DNA of 64,000 nt from Datura wrightii (GCA_035772735.1 JASDFA010000007.1:72268501-72332500), one strand, 5' to 3'. Positions 1 to 11,249 are shown, counted from the stretch's first letter. Translations and numbers: made by a program. Notes: a model not told the origin generated them from the sequence alone.

Positions 1-98
1 AGTCTCTGTGGGATCGATACTTGGCTTACTTGAGCCACTTTACTACTTGTTCGACCACGTGCACTTGCGTGAAGTTAATATCCGAAATCATCCGAACA
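1..98 (+). repeat. 3' end of the 5' LTR of A1
   Basis: This block repeats at 8294-8391 with a handful of differences and ends in CA followed after a short spacer by the primer binding site. It is the U5 end of the left LTR; the rest lies before the window. Confidence 0.92.
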
Positions 99-104
99 AG
101 TTTT

Positions 105-122
105 TGGCGCCGTTGCCGGGGA
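105..122 (+). other. Primer binding site of A1 (tRNA-Asp type)
   Basis: TGGCGCCGTTGCCGGGGA lies six bases after the LTR end. This is the primer site typical of Athila elements, complementary to the 3' end of tRNA-Asp. The identical 18 bases occur in A2 at 33542-33559. Confidence 0.93.
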
Positions 123-227
123 CTGGCAATTGGTATATTCTTCTTAAGTGTTAGTTTACTATTTTTTTCTTAGTGTTGACAACTTGGTCTTAGCCTGTAT
201 TTTGCAGATACTAATTTCTGTTGAACA

Positions 228-1850
228 CTGGCAAGAGACAAGGAGCTGGTGGACTCATATTTAGAACCAGAAAGACAATTTCATCGTCAAAGGAGAGAAG
301 CTCTAGAGAAAAAGCTGTAGTTGCTCAAACAAACAATCCTGGAGCAACAACAGAGTCCACCAGTTGTAAGGGCAATGTTAGTGCCCGAGGAGATGGCAGC
401 TACGCCGGTTCGCGAGGTGGCAATTCCACATGCTAACAATGTCACATCTAGAATCCGCAAACCTGAGCCAGGAGGGAGGTTCGAGCTTAAACAAAATATG
501 GTGCAATTGCAGCACACCAGCGGGCAATTCACAGGTCTCCCTCATGAGGATCCACAGCAACATCTCCAAAATTTTTTGGAGATAAGTGACACTTACATCC
601 CCGCTGGAGTGTCATCAGATTATGTCCGGCTTACATTGTTCCCATTTTCACTTTTGGGAGAAGCCAAGAGGTGGTTGAAAGCTGAGCCACCTAATTCCAT
701 CACCACGTGGGATGATCTTGCAAGGAAATTCTTGATTCGGTTCTTCCCATCCGGTAAAACAGCAAGACACAGAAGTCAAATTCTATGTTTTAAATAGAGA
801 GAGGAAGAGAATCTGTATCAAGCCTGGGAGAGATTCAAATCTATGTTGCAGGATTGTCCTCATCATCACCAATCCAATGATGTGCTGGTGCATACTTTCA
901 TAGAGGGTTTGGAACCCCACACAAAAATCTTGCTAGATTCAGCAGCTGGGGGACTAGCATTGGAGAAAAATTATGAGGAGCTGTATACCTTGTTGAATCG
1001 TATTTCGCAGGGAAATCCGGAGTGGAATGCGGATTCATCAAGAAGAGGAACAAGGAAAGCAGTAGGAGTCCTAGAAGTGGATGGTTTTACAGCTATCGCT
1101 ACACAGATAGCTGCGTTACAGAATCAACTCAACACCCACTTCAGTAACATGAGCATGAACCAGTCTCAAGCCCCAGTGAATGTAGTGCAGCAGATTTGGT
1201 GTGAAGTGTGCGAGAGTAGTGAACACTCAGCTGAGTGTTGTGGAGCAAATCCTGATTCGGTAAACTTTGTTGGAAATGTATAGAGAAACAACCACCTACA
1301 GTATGGCAACAGCTACAACTCCAACTGGAGGAATCACCCGAATTTCTCTTGGGGTAGCAATAACTATCAAGGGCAAGGTTCGAATCAGGGGGCGCAGAGA
1401 ACTCAAGGAGGGCAGCAGAACTATCAGGCACAATATAGAAGCAACAATGCACCTCCTCCACCACCATCATCCAGCATTGAGGAGATGTTCAAGACAATGA
1501 TAGCTAACCAAGATCAATTGCAGGCTGAGTACGTGAAATTGGCAGCCGAGGTAAAGAACAATCAGTTAGCTACAAAGGCGCTGGAGTACCAGTTTGGGCA
1601 ATTTGCTGGAGCCCAAAACACCAGGCCTAGAGGAGGACTTCCGAGTGACACGGATCCCAACCCCAAGCAAGTGAATGCAGTGACCACAAGGAGTGGTTTG
1701 CAACTTAAAGAGGTGGAACCAAAAAGACCACCTCAACAGTCGGGAGCAGCAGAAACTGAGATAGAGCAAAGTGACGAGAGGGGGAAGAAAAAGGAGGCTG
1801 AACCAGAAAGACCACCACCCCCGTTCCCTCAACGATTAAGAAACACAAGG
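228..1850 (+). pseudogene. gag: Gag of A1, broken
   Basis: The structural protein forms the cytoplasmic retrotransposon particle. One frame runs from 228 to about 1838 with stops near 318, 795 and 1281. It contains the Retrotrans_gag core (FPFSLLGEAKRWL near 640-680, WERFK near 825-840) and a zinc knuckle of form CX2CX4HX4C (CEVCESSEHSAECC, about 1200-1240). A proline-rich stretch precedes a one-base deletion near 1838, shown by comparison with A2, which shifts the protease into another frame. No ATG opens the frame: the first codon after the upstream TGA (223-225) that looks usable is a CTG at 228-230 in good initiation context. Each stop has a sense codon at the same place in A2, so the breaks arose after the two copies separated. 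Confidence 0.88.
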
Positions 1851-2530
1851 AGGAGGCGTGTATCAAAAAGTTCATGGAGGTGCTGAAACAGGTACACATT
1901 AACTTACCTCTTGTTGATGTTTTGCAGGGAGTGCCGAAGTACGCAAAGTATATTAAGGACATCGTGGCGAACAAAAGCAGGTTGACTGAGTACGCTACGG
2001 TAGCTCTTACGGAGGAGTGCACTTCCCGGATACAAAACAGGTTGCCCACAAAGCTCAAAGACCCTGGGAGCTTTACCATACAAATTACAATTGGGCAGAG
2101 TATCCGAGCTCGCGGATTATGTGATTTGGGAGCTAGCATTAACTTGATGCCGACATCGGTATGCAAGAAGTTGGGGCTAGGGAGTCCTAGACCAACAACA
2201 GTGATATTGCAACTAGCGGATCACTCCTTAGCCAGACCTGATGGCATTGTGGAGGACGTGCTGGTGCAAGTGGGCTCCCTTATCTTCCCAGTAGATTTCA
2301 TCGTGCTGGATTTTGAGCCAGACACGGAAGTCCCACTTATTTTGGGACGTCCTTTCTTGGCTACCAGGAAAGCACTTATTGATGTAGCTGCAGGGCAGCT
2401 AACCATGCGAGCACACGGCAAGGTGGAGGTGTTTGATGTATACAAGTACACCAAGCTCCCGACTGTGTATAAGGAACTCTCAGTGATTAATGTGATTAAT
2501 CGAGCTGATGTTTTCCAGAGAGTTGAGTAA
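1851..2530 (+). pseudogene. Retropepsin-like protease of A1
   Basis: This aspartic protease would mature the Gag-Pol polyprotein. The segment from about 1874 reads openly to TAA at 2530 and carries the active-site motif LCDLGASINLMP near 2118-2153 and the flap/C-terminal signature LILGRPFLA near 2335-2360. In Athila elements it is part of one gag-pol reading frame. Here it is separated from gag by the frameshift near 1838 and is followed by no polymerase. It closely matches the protease of A2 (35330-36046). Confidence 0.88.
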
Positions 2531-2562
2531 CGGGAGTTATTGGGGAAACCACCGGAGCGATG
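2531..2562 (+). other. Junction of the pol deletion in A1
   Basis: Sequence after 2558 (CGATGTAAGCA...) aligns with A2 at about 38982, the last codons of integrase. Sequence before about 2520 aligns with the end of the A2 protease at about 35930. The roughly 2.9-3.0 kb between those points in A2 (RT, RNase H, integrase) is absent. A short unalignable filler of about 30 bases lies at the join. Confidence 0.8.
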
Positions 2563-2635
2563 TAAGCATTACTGGGGAGAGGACGGTGGTTGAGAGAAAG
2601 AGTCTGTCACCTTAGAGGATGGCTGAGCTTAATAA

Positions 2636-2683
2636 CGTCGAGCCGCGACGGTAAACCAGGCGCTGCACGGGAGGCAACCCGTG
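2636..2683 (+). promoter_or_regulatory. Conserved pol-env intergenic hairpin module (AGGCAA loop), A1
   Basis: A short stem GTCG...CGAC is followed by CACGGG-AGGCAA-CCCGTG (2666-2683), a perfect six-pair stem with a six-base loop. The same module is in A2 (39060-39107) and, with a different but still paired stem, in D (10537-10554). The placement just after the end of pol suggests an RNA element at the gag-pol/env border. Function is unknown. Confidence 0.7.
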
Positions 2684-2916
2684 AAATGTTTGTAAAATGT
2701 GAATAGATTTTGTAGAAAAAAAAAGAAAAAAAATGAAACAAAATGAAAAAAATAATTAAAAACAAAATTTGTATTTTAATTGAAACCTATAATTCTAACC
2801 AATTTCTTGTTGTGAGATGAATTTCAGGTTGAACGGAGGATAAATGTGCAAAGGATTGCAAAGGAAAAATTGAGGTAAGAAAATTAATAAAAAGTGGCAA
2901 AATAGTGAGCCCACGC

Positions 2917-3110
2917 GATGGCTCCGTGTCACGGAGGAGGGCCTCTGCGTTACCCTCCGTGACACGTTGAAGGTAATTCTGGAATTTTTACAAATTCCAG
3001 AACACCTGCGCGATGGCTCCGTGTCACGGAGGGCATGCTCCGCGTTACCCTCTGTGACACGTTGCAGTGTATTTCGCGACGGGTCACACTGGGTCGCCGG
3101 GTGACCCGCG
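2917..3110 (+). repeat. Inverted-repeat array upstream of env, A1
   Basis: Two units contain the 13-base arm CGTGTCACGGAGG (2925-2937 and 3020-3032). Each is followed after 16 bases by its complement CCTCCGTGACACG (2954-2966 perfect; 3049-3061 with one change). Between units is a second palindrome, CTGGAATTT-ttac-AAATTCCAG (about 2981-3001). A third, GGGTCAC...GTGACCC, is at about 3081-3107. The same arms occur in U3 of the LTR of this family. Confidence 0.85.
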
Positions 3111-3263
3111 AGAAATCTTAACTTTTTAACCCCGAATTCCCCTCATTTTTCCTCATTTTTCATCCCCTCCAAGAAAAACATCCCAAAAACCCCTTCTCCC
3201 TCAACATGACACGGACCTAGGCACACATTTTCATCAAGTTTTCTTCATTTCATCGAATTCAAG

Positions 3264-3944
3264 GTATGTTCTTCAACTCTATCTCAATTCTTATCGAATT
3301 TTTCGATGTTGAACATGTGATGTGAGCAAAAATTGCCCTAAGTAGAAATTAAGCTTAAATTCAATTGAGTTATTGTTGATTGACGTTCGTAGTATCATTG
3401 TGATTGCATGAACTCGATAATTACATAGCTTGATTGAAGTTTTGTAAAATCTTAAGCTAGTGCTTGAATTTTAATTTGAAAAGGGAAAATTTAGTTGACA
3501 TTTGAAATTCTTGCTGGGTTGTGTATGTTGGGTGAGATGAGTTGGTTGTGCTAACTGTTAATATGCTAAAAGACCGACGGATTTTCGGGGTAACGAAATA
3601 GTGAGATGCAAGAAAGGGGTGAATTGTATAGGTTCATGTAGATAACTTTTTTCTTTGTTTCTCCTTGCCAAGTGCTATGTGATGAAATGTGATCGATGGT
3701 AATGTTGTGGTTAGCTGTACGAAGTCTGAGTAATGCAAAAGAATTTATACCGTTGAATTCTTTGAATGCACGAGGAATTTTTGTTGTGTTTTGTTTTTTT
3801 TTATTTTTGGGAAATAAGTATGATCTTGCCGTAATGTCATGATTATGGCTAAAAACTAAGTGTGTGGTGGCCTAGCTTAACCCAACCTTAGTCGAAGCTA
3901 ATTTTAATTGGAATAACATTGGGACTGTCTTTTTGGTTTGACAG
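3264..3944 (+). other. Putative 5'-leader intron before env-like gene, A1
   Basis: AAG|GTATGT at 3261-3269 is a good plant splice donor. A pyrimidine-rich tract and TTTGACAG at 3937-3944 form a good acceptor, two bases before the first env-like ATG (3947). The interval is 681 nt and T-rich, as plant introns are. A2 has the same donor and acceptor 692 nt apart. Splicing is inferred, not shown. Confidence 0.6.
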
Positions 3945-3946
3945 GA

Positions 3947-5170
3947 ATGATGGCAAGCAGGCAAGAAAAAGGGAAGGGCGCATCAACATCAGGCGCCTGA
4001 AGGAAATGAATTAGACTGGGAACAGCAGTCCCAGCAGCACCAGTGGTTCCACGCAGCCAACGCCGTCAATATGGAACCAGATGGGTGACAAAGGAGGGGA
4101 AGAAATGGTACGCAAAGCATAAGGAAAGCAAATACTTCCCCGAAGAACACATTGCTAGGGAACCGTTGGCACAGGAGTTCCCCAGGATTGTCCATAGAAT
4201 TGAGGCAGCCGGGCTGAACTTCATCTTTAAAGAGCCCAAGGAGTGCAACTTGCACCTGATTCGGGAATTCTACGCCAACTGGAACTCGACACTCAAAAGT
4301 CACACCATCAAGATAAGGGGGCAGATAGTCACTTTTGAGCCCCATCACCTTAATGCCATCTTGAGGGTGCGGGACACTGACGCCCATGTGCTTCGGCAGC
4401 TAAATATGACTCCACCGTACGCGGATATTAGACGCACCTTGTGTGGAGCACGATCTACAGCACGGTGGAGCAGGCATAAGGAGAGGGGCTACCATCAGAC
4501 TTTGCCCTACTCACAGATGAACAGGGAAGCCAGGATATGGCTTACGATTGTTTGTTCCTGCCTGATCCCGGGGGTGCATATGACAGATGTCACCCGGGAT
4601 CATGTGTGCTTGGTATACGCCCTGATGAAGGGGCTAGAGATCAATGTCGGGGCGGTGATTATTTCCGCCATGAAGAGAGCCTGTTTGCATCAAGGGTACA
4701 GGTACGGGTTTGGTGGCTTACTGACCATGTTCCTGAGGGGCCTGGATATTGAGGAGGAGGCCCTTGACTACATCCCGCAGATGGAGAGGGGGGCCTTAGA
4801 TGTCACCAAAACGAAGGCACCCGACACCACTCACGGGCCATTTCTCACATTAGCCGAGCGACATGCTCGGGATGATGAGTACATGGCTCGCATGTTCGGG
4901 ATGTAGATGCTCCAGCTGCGTATAGGTGGGAGGCTGGCAACAGAAGATGAGCTATGGCAGCTCAAGCTAGACTACCCTTTTGGCGAAAATGTCAGGGCTC
5001 TATGTCGAGTGGGGCTAGCTTTTGTGGAGCCCACTGATGATGATGTCCCCACAGATGAGGAGACACGTCGTGATGACTCCGATGTGGAGTCAGATGATGA
5101 TGATGGGGGCAATTCAGACATGGGAGATGAGGCAGTGGCACCTGACGAAGAAGTGGAATACTTTGATTGA
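3947..5170 (+). pseudogene. Env-like protein of A1 (plant transposon protein domain), broken
   Basis: The frame opens with two adjacent ATGs (3947, 3950) and runs to TGA at 5170. It resembles the 'putative plant transposon protein' domain found in env position of Athila elements (QRRQYGTRWV near 4060, REFYANWN near 4263, DVTRDHVCLVYALMKGLEINVGAVI near 4587-4660). It ends in an acidic Asp/Glu-rich tail (5035-5165). Stops at about 3998, 4013 and 4904 interrupt it; at 4904 A2 has a sense CAA. No clear signal peptide or transmembrane span is visible, so 'env-like' refers to position only. Its real function is unknown. Confidence 0.8.
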
Positions 5171-6976
5171 TCAGGGAGTTTCACCACCTACTTTCGTACT
5201 ATGCTAAATTTTGTGAACACTGGGGACAGTGTTCGATTTAAGTGTGGGGTGGGAGTAGTTAGGTGTTGGTTGCTGTTGTTATTAATGTATGTCTTTGTTC
5301 TGTTGTTGTGCTTGGATAAACTTATGACCCTGTGAGTTTTGTGTATGTCTATATTATAATTAAGGTGAAGCTGTTGTGTGCTGTTGAATGTTGTTAGCTG
5401 GTTTTGTACATATTTTTGTTTTATCGAAATGATCGATATTTTTAAAAATTTTCATGAATTTTAAAATTTTGGGTATCTCAGCATTTGTTTTCGGTTCTTT
5501 TACCGAGAATAGTCCCATTGAACCGAAGTCATAGTTAGTGAATGTTCCCTATGATGGATGGATGATGACCGTCTTAAGGGAAATGTAGTCGTTAGGAGTA
5601 GATTTCTTTTGTTCATTCTATCTTTTAGTTTTGTTTTTTTTCTTTTATTGGTTGGTATCCCAAAACCTGTCGTTACTGTATGGTTGTGAAATTCTGGTTG
5701 CGTGTTGTACATGATACTTTAAATGCAAAGGTGATTCGTATGAAAGCATGTAGCTTTGTAAATATGTTGTGATACCTAGTCCATTGAGCTCGACTCAGTG
5801 TGATTGAGGTTTAATGTTTGAATTCTTGTAATTAGCTGATTGAAGAGTCTGTGAATATGTCTTGAGTTGAGCATGTGAAATGAGTGTATAGTGAGGTTTC
5901 GTTTCTTCCATGCTATTGTGAAGTGTCTAGAACTTGCCTGGGGTGTGTACGAAACGAAATGAAGGATGTGTATTGTAGGAAAGGATGTAGGCATTTCTTT
6001 GCTTTAACCGAAAGTTTTTTTTCCTTATCGTACCCACCTTGAATGTACATCCTAGTTTGCCCATTGAGCCTTTAGCCTATTATTTTTCTTTTGTCAAAAA
6101 GGTGTAAACCGAGCTTAACCCCTTCTTTTCATTATCCGTGAATTTGATCCAAAACTCTTAAGCGCTCAAGAAAAGAAAATAATTTTCCCACAGTGTCAAG
6201 GAGTGAGAATGGTGAAAAGAAAAGAAAAAGCAGAGTGATGAAAGGAAAGAAAAGGTTGAAGGTGCACTCGTTATAAATTAAATATAATGAAGATGTATAA
6301 ATAATCTTTGTTATTGAGTTAGGTGTGCTTAAAGATATGGGGTCAAAAATAAAGACAGACTTCAAGAATGGGAGGATGAAGGAAGAAACAATGCCCATAA
6401 GGTTGATAGGATGTATTGAAAAAGCGCTTAAGGATGCTAGTTGTTATTATTGGTTAGCTCAGTATTTACTAGTTCCGTAGCTTACATTACAACCCGTTAA
6501 GTCCTACGTGATCTTACATCACACATCCTTATATTAGTGGAGTAATACACTAAAGGCAAGCCTATGGTTCATGACATGATGCATGTGAATTCTTTTGGGA
6601 GAGAGAGTGAAATTGTGTTTATATGCCCCTGCATGTAATGTCTTTGAGTTCATGTAATTAAAAAGGGGGAATATTCTCTTGTGTTGTGAGGGCACATGCT
6701 TGACGAGAGATTAAATTTCGTGTCGGATATCATGATCAGCTGATTTGCATGAGTTTGCCGATATCGAGAGTTGATTCTTGAGTCTAGGAGGTCTTAATGT
6801 GTTGAAGGTCATTGTATTGATAAGACTATGCATGTTTTCTTGATGATTTGCTATATTAAATAATTGGTATAACCGTAGCTTGAATTGTCGAGACAAAGTA
6901 GCCAGGATGGGGTGTCAATTGCATGAGGTGTAAGATTGTTGTTCGGGGATGAAAAAGGATTTAAGTGTGGGGTAAG
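5171..6976 (+). other. 3' spacer of A1 with palindrome and polypurine-like motifs
   Basis: No coding capacity is evident. Immediately after env is the perfect palindrome GAACACTG-GGGA-CAGTGTTC (5215-5234) followed by GATTTAAGTGTGGGGT. The same GATTTAAGTGTGGGGT occurs again at 6959-6973 just before the 3' LTR, where it is the polypurine tract that primes plus-strand DNA. The rest is AT-rich and closely matches the A2 spacer (41633-43549). Confidence 0.75.
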
Positions 6977-8391
6977 TGATCTTGGGCAAATTTATATGCC
7001 CAAGTGATACTCAAATGTGCCATTTTGCCTTGTTTATCTATCGATGTTTATACATTATCATGTGAATTGTAATAAAATGTGAATTTATACTAACCAACAT
7101 GATTTGCGTGATTTTGCAGGAAAAATATAATTGTACGAAGCTAAGATGCATGTTGGGAGAAATCGGAATTGGACTCGGAAGCGAGCAAGGGAAAAAGCAC
7201 AAGGAGAGCACAAAGTAAAGGGGCTCCACGATGGATCCATGTCACGCTGCCATCGCGGATGCGTTCTGCCTGGATACAAAATTTTTGCCAAATTCCAGTG
7301 AAGGTGCGCGTTGGGGCCGTGGCACGTTGGCCCAGCCCCGCGTTGTACGCCGTGCCACAATTCCAGTAGGGGTCTGCGTTGGTGGCGTGTCACGAAGGAA
7401 GTGCTCCGTGATGCACTCCGTGACACGTTGCTTGTTATTCCGGAAAAAATTCCCACTAGTATAAATAGAACACTTAGGTTCATTTTTAATAATTCTGACT
7501 TGGTGGAGCAAGAACGTGGGTTACAGGCAGTTGAGGGGACGAAAATCTCAGGGTTTTTCTCTATCTCCTTCTTCTTTATTGCAATTGCTTGTATGATTAA
7601 CACTCATTTAACGATGTTTAATCCACAAATGAGTGGCTAAATTCCCTTCTTGCTGAGGTTAAGAACATTTGTATTGAAATGTAATTATTGATAAATTGGT
7701 GTTTCATCTTTTCTTCCATGGTTGTTCTATTGGTTTTTCATCTTTTCATCTTTCAATCTTTTATTCCATGGCATATTAATGTGTGGCCAACGTTAATGTA
7801 TATCTAAGAAGTTCGGTTTCACTCGAGAGAGCAAGAAATTGGAAAGTTGTGAATTGATAGGATATGATCTTTTCTAAGTTTGGGAAAATTGAGAATTGAT
7901 TTACCTTCAGGATAGAAATATACCTGAAAGTCGTATTAGTCAATTAAGGAATCAATTTTGTATGGCTAGAACATGAATTTCGTTTTATCACATAAATGTT
8001 GGTGGAAGGTTCATGATTCTTAAGTTGGGTTAAATACGAGAGTTTTAATCCATAGGCAATAATTCTTGACTAGCAACCGGAAGAAAGATTAACCAAAATG
8101 TATCGATAATTTATTTCTCTACATGTTCATTTAACCTCAGCATGCTCATACTTATAGTTCAGACTCCAATTAGATATTCGTTTTAGACTTAGTATAAAAT
8201 TAGGAAACAAAATATCAACCTTTTCTTTCACATTGTTGTCTGCAATTTAGAATTAAAGTTTATTGACACTTGAGTAGATTGTTGCTTTAGTCCAGTCTCT
8301 GTGGGATCGATACTTGGCTTACTTGAGCCACTTTACTACTTGTTCGACCATGTGCACTTGCATGAAGTTAATACCCGAAATCGTCCGAACA
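6977..8391 (+). repeat. 3' LTR of A1 (1415 bp)
   Basis: Starts TGATCTTGGGC and ends CCGAACA. It is homologous to the A2 LTRs (1426 and 1428 bp) over its length. U3 holds the inverted-repeat array (about 7225-7432); TATAAATA at 7460-7467 marks the core promoter. Downstream is the ATGAGTGGCTAA block common in Athila LTRs (7629-7640). Confidence 0.92.
7460..7467 (+). promoter_or_regulatory. TATA box of A1 3' LTR
   Basis: TATAAATA in the context CACTAGTATAAATAGAACAC, identical in all three A-family LTRs seen here (also 32629 and 44061), about 30 bases after the last inverted-repeat arm. Confidence 0.75.
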
Positions 8392-9066
8392 GTCATCCTC
8401 CGGTGTAGTGTGTGGTGGTAAGAATTGGGGCCCATATAACACCTTAGCAATAGGGCACTCGGACATATCAACATTGCAACCTCATACCATGACGCTCTCC
8501 ATCTTGGACTGATCTTTTAATTTTTGCTCATCCCTTGTCTTTTGCTCAATGGTTGCCAAATAAATGGCATAGAACCCCAGATGATCTCTGAAGTGTATCG
8601 ATCTGGGGTTCTACCATCCAGACGAACCCATAATAGTTGAATATCCGCTTCATCTCCTCAACCTCATTTAGTGCATTCATCAGGATTCGTGGCTGTTTTT
8701 TAATACGCCACCTAGGTTTGTTCTTGGCGGTGAGAGAAATACCCTGTTCATAGATTTTCGATGCTCCTGGTATTCTCCACCGGATGGTATGGGTCTCCCT
8801 AGGTGGATTCTGCTCCTTCTCGACATTGGTTGCCTCCTTCTCAATCCCCTCCTTCGACTGGGGAGCACCAGCATAGTGGTAGTGGGAACCTTGGCTTGGG
8901 CTTTAGCTTTTTCCCTAGTGGTTTGAGTCCCGTCTGCGTCAAATGTATCGACCTTGTATTGCTCCACTGAACCACAGGGTGTGTTTCCTGCTTGTTTATA
9001 TTCAAAAGGTTTCATCTATCAGTGCCCTACAATAGTTTCTTTGGATGCTTTCCTTTTTGGAGTCAT
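8392..9066 (-). pseudogene. Env-like gene of D, 5' part, interrupted by A1
   Basis: An acceptor-like CTCCACAG ends at 9072, five bases before the ATG at 9066-9064. The N-terminal part is basic (PKRKASK). Further on, around 8650-8400, the pieces EEMKRIFNYYGFVW and YGPQFLPPHTTP resemble the env-position plant transposon protein of Solanaceae Athila elements. Two stops lie near the start, and frame changes occur near 8590. Homology breaks exactly at 8391/8392 where A1 begins. Identification rests on residual similarity. Confidence 0.65.
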
Positions 9067-9139
9067 TGCACCTGTGGAGAAAAAGGGTTAGAATTCCAAA
9101 TCTGAGAAAAAGAAAGTAAGAAAAAAATTCCTCTGTAAT

Positions 9140-10490
9140 TTTTCATGGGTCTACAGTATGAGTCATACCTTTGAGGTACGATCATACTGAGACTCATAAT
9201 GTCTCAGATCAAAGATATGCCTATGAGGTACGACTCATACCATGAAGTACGATTCATACCATGAGTCATATGAGGATTCCCCTTAATATCCTATGTTTTG
9301 TATTTTTCCACGACTCATGGTATGACCCGTAAGTCGATTCCATGAGTCATAGGAAGGATCGTACTGTCACTCTCGGACATAACCCCTTTCAGACTCCTTG
9401 TATGATTGCAAGGTATGACTCGTAGAAGGATACCATGGGCCGTACTAGGTTTTGTACCTCTTAATTTCTATATGTTTTGTTAGGGACAGTCCCAACGAGC
9501 CATCCTACGAGTCATAGTGTGAAACCATGAGTTGTAGGAAGGCTTGTGAATCCTTTCCTTGCCATATTTTCAAGTCAGTTTGCAGCTAATATCAATCTTG
9601 TGTTGGGTACTCAGAATTCCCCAAGTCTAGGCATGCATTCTTTAAGTTTTTATAACTACCCATTCCTCCACTATTTATTCATAACCCGTAACTCAAGTTA
9701 TAGCAGTTCTTATTCAATATTTAACATGTTTGAACCCTACCCAGTTGCACATTTAATTTAAACATCACTGGTCATTGTCCTTTACTATTTTTCATGCATT
9801 TTGAGGACTCACAGTGGTTGCACAAGTTCACAAGCATATGGGTCTTCTAACCCAACTCAAAGCATAACACTTACTTGAATTTCTTTATAAACCTGGCTCA
9901 ACTTCGACTAAGAATCAGTGACTAGGGTTGGACTTCAAGTTTAACAATGTTAATCGAGCAAAACTTTTGCTCAATGATTGTAACCTTGAGTTATGGATGT
10001 GAGGGAGTCGTGGGTGTTTTCATGAGTTCAAGTCTTATTGTGTGGGAGATGACTTTTAAATAGCTTTAAGGGCAACATTTAAAAAATCTGGGCTGAGTCG
10101 GGTTATTTTAATAAATTTGACCCATCATGACTCGTACCATGAGTCGTAGGAAGGACCACGACTCGTCCCTAGGACTCGTAAGAGAGATATTAAGAAACTT
10201 ACCTGTGGACCTACATGTACATCCAACAACGTGTACCATGAAGGTACGACTCGTAATATGACTAGTAGGTCACTTTTGATTGGAGGTCCATGCCTTGCAT
10301 ATTTCATAACTATAGTGAGTACTACGACCCGTACAATGAAGTTATGAGTCGTAGGACCAACCATACACTGAACTTATGCACTAAGATACATCTCTACTTC
10401 TCACCACGACTCGTACTATGGCTCGTACAATCCCTCTTACGAGTCGTACTGAGACCCATAGTACAAGTCTGTTCTGCAATTTTTCTGCCA
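9140..10490 (-). repeat. Palindrome-rich spacer of D between hairpins and env
   Basis: More than a dozen short near-palindromes of the type CGACTCRTGGTACGAGTCG appear here, for example GACTCGTACCATGAGTCGTA near 10131-10150. Two clusters are seen, 9150-9540 and 10120-10480, separated by AT-rich sequence without recognisable content. The same motif type fills U3 of the D LTR (14270-14770). The position corresponds to the inverted-repeat array before env in A1 and A2, but the sequence is unrelated. Confidence 0.75.
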
Positions 10491-10536
10491 CATGTTTTTG
10501 TTTCTCCTACACACTGAGCACACATAAGTCAATAAA

Positions 10537-10637
10537 CTTGGGTTGCCTCCCAAGAAGTGCCTGATTTAACATCGTGGCACGACGCAGGTGGTTTAGTTAC
10601 TCAGAATTCAACAAACCACCTAATGGGTTGCGTCCCA
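10537..10637 (-). promoter_or_regulatory. Two AGGCAA-type hairpin modules in D
   Basis: On the minus strand, CTTGGG-AGGCAA-CCCAAG (10554-10537) is a perfect stem with the same loop as A1/A2 but two changed base pairs. A second, older-looking copy, TGGG-ACGCAA-CCCA, is at 10637-10624. Each is preceded on that strand by a conserved block (CGT..TGCC.CGA.GTTAAAT.AGG), so the module is tandemly duplicated in D. Confidence 0.7.
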
Positions 10638-10699
10638 AAAAACACCTAATTTAACGTCACGGCACAACGCAAATCTATTGATTACTCAGACTTTGTCAA

Positions 10700-11140
10700 G
10701 GAACCCAGACTCATCCTCAATTGCTTAGACCACTCTATACTCCTTTGGTTGCTTCATTGACCGACAGATATTGAAGGTGACTTCTTCTTTATTGAGTCTG
10801 ACTTTTAACTAGCCATCCTCCACATCTACTAAAGCCCTTCCAGTGCCAAGGAATGGTCACCCCAAAATGATAGGGACCTCAAAATCAACTTCACAATTAA
10901 GGATCACCAAGTCCACTAGGATTATGAATCTTTCCACTTTAACAAGCACATTAAAAAGGATCTCCATAGGCATTTCACAGTTTGGTTGGCCATCAACAAC
11001 TGCATAGTAGTCTATGTAGGGGCTCCCAAGCCCATCTGCTTAAACTCAACTAAAGGCATCAGATTGATTCTTTCTCCTAAGTCACAGAGTGCCCTCGCGA
11101 ACTCAACATCACCAATTGTACATGGAATGGTGAGGCACCT
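10700..11140 (-). pseudogene. Retropepsin-like protease of D, degenerate
   Basis: Minus-strand translation gives LTIPCTIGDVEFARALCDLG followed by INLMP (about 11130-11040) and later VILNCEVDFEVPIILG (about 10900-10845). These are the active-site and C-terminal signatures of the Athila protease. Stops are present. A tail resembling KQPKEYRVV lies near 10740. No polymerase follows; the next recognisable feature is the hairpin module about 60-160 bases on. Confidence 0.72.
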
Positions 11141-11249
11141 AGATCCTCCTTCTTTTGGGCAAGGATCTGTGAGGCTATAGTGCTACAATGATGCACGTTA
11201 TCCACAGGCTCATAACTCATGGACTTTTTCTTAGTAATAAGGTCCTTCA

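Larger units (their letters stand above)
1..8391 (+). mobile_element. A1: Athila-type Ty3/gypsy retrotransposon lacking RT-RH-IN
   Basis: The visible parts are the end of the 5' LTR (1-98), a tRNA-Asp type primer site (105-122), gag and protease (228-2530), a non-coding block (2531-3946), an env-like gene (3947-5170), a long 3' spacer and the 3' LTR (6977-8391). The last ~98 bases of the 3' LTR match bases 1-98 almost exactly, which fixes both LTR ends (...CCGAACA). Compared with A2, about 2.9 kb encoding RT, RNase H and integrase is missing near 2530-2558. The element is therefore non-autonomous. The genes also carry stops and one frameshift. The 5' LTR starts outside the window, so the target duplication cannot be verified; the base run after the 3' LTR is GTCAT. 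Confidence 0.9.

Noticed and set aside
2917..3110. Repeat-spacer pattern resembling a small CRISPR array
   Set aside because: Only two units, unequal spacing, arms are inverted repeats belonging to a retrotransposon, and the genome is that of a plant.
4537..4752. Open frame overlapping the env-like gene of A1
   Set aside because: Alternate frame of the conserved env-like sequence.
3947..5170. Calling the env-like gene a true viral envelope
   Set aside because: No signal peptide, membrane span or fusion segment was seen; only position and the plant transposon protein pattern support the name.
8392..8396. GTCAT as target duplication of A1
   Set aside because: The left flank of A1 is outside the window, so it cannot be compared.
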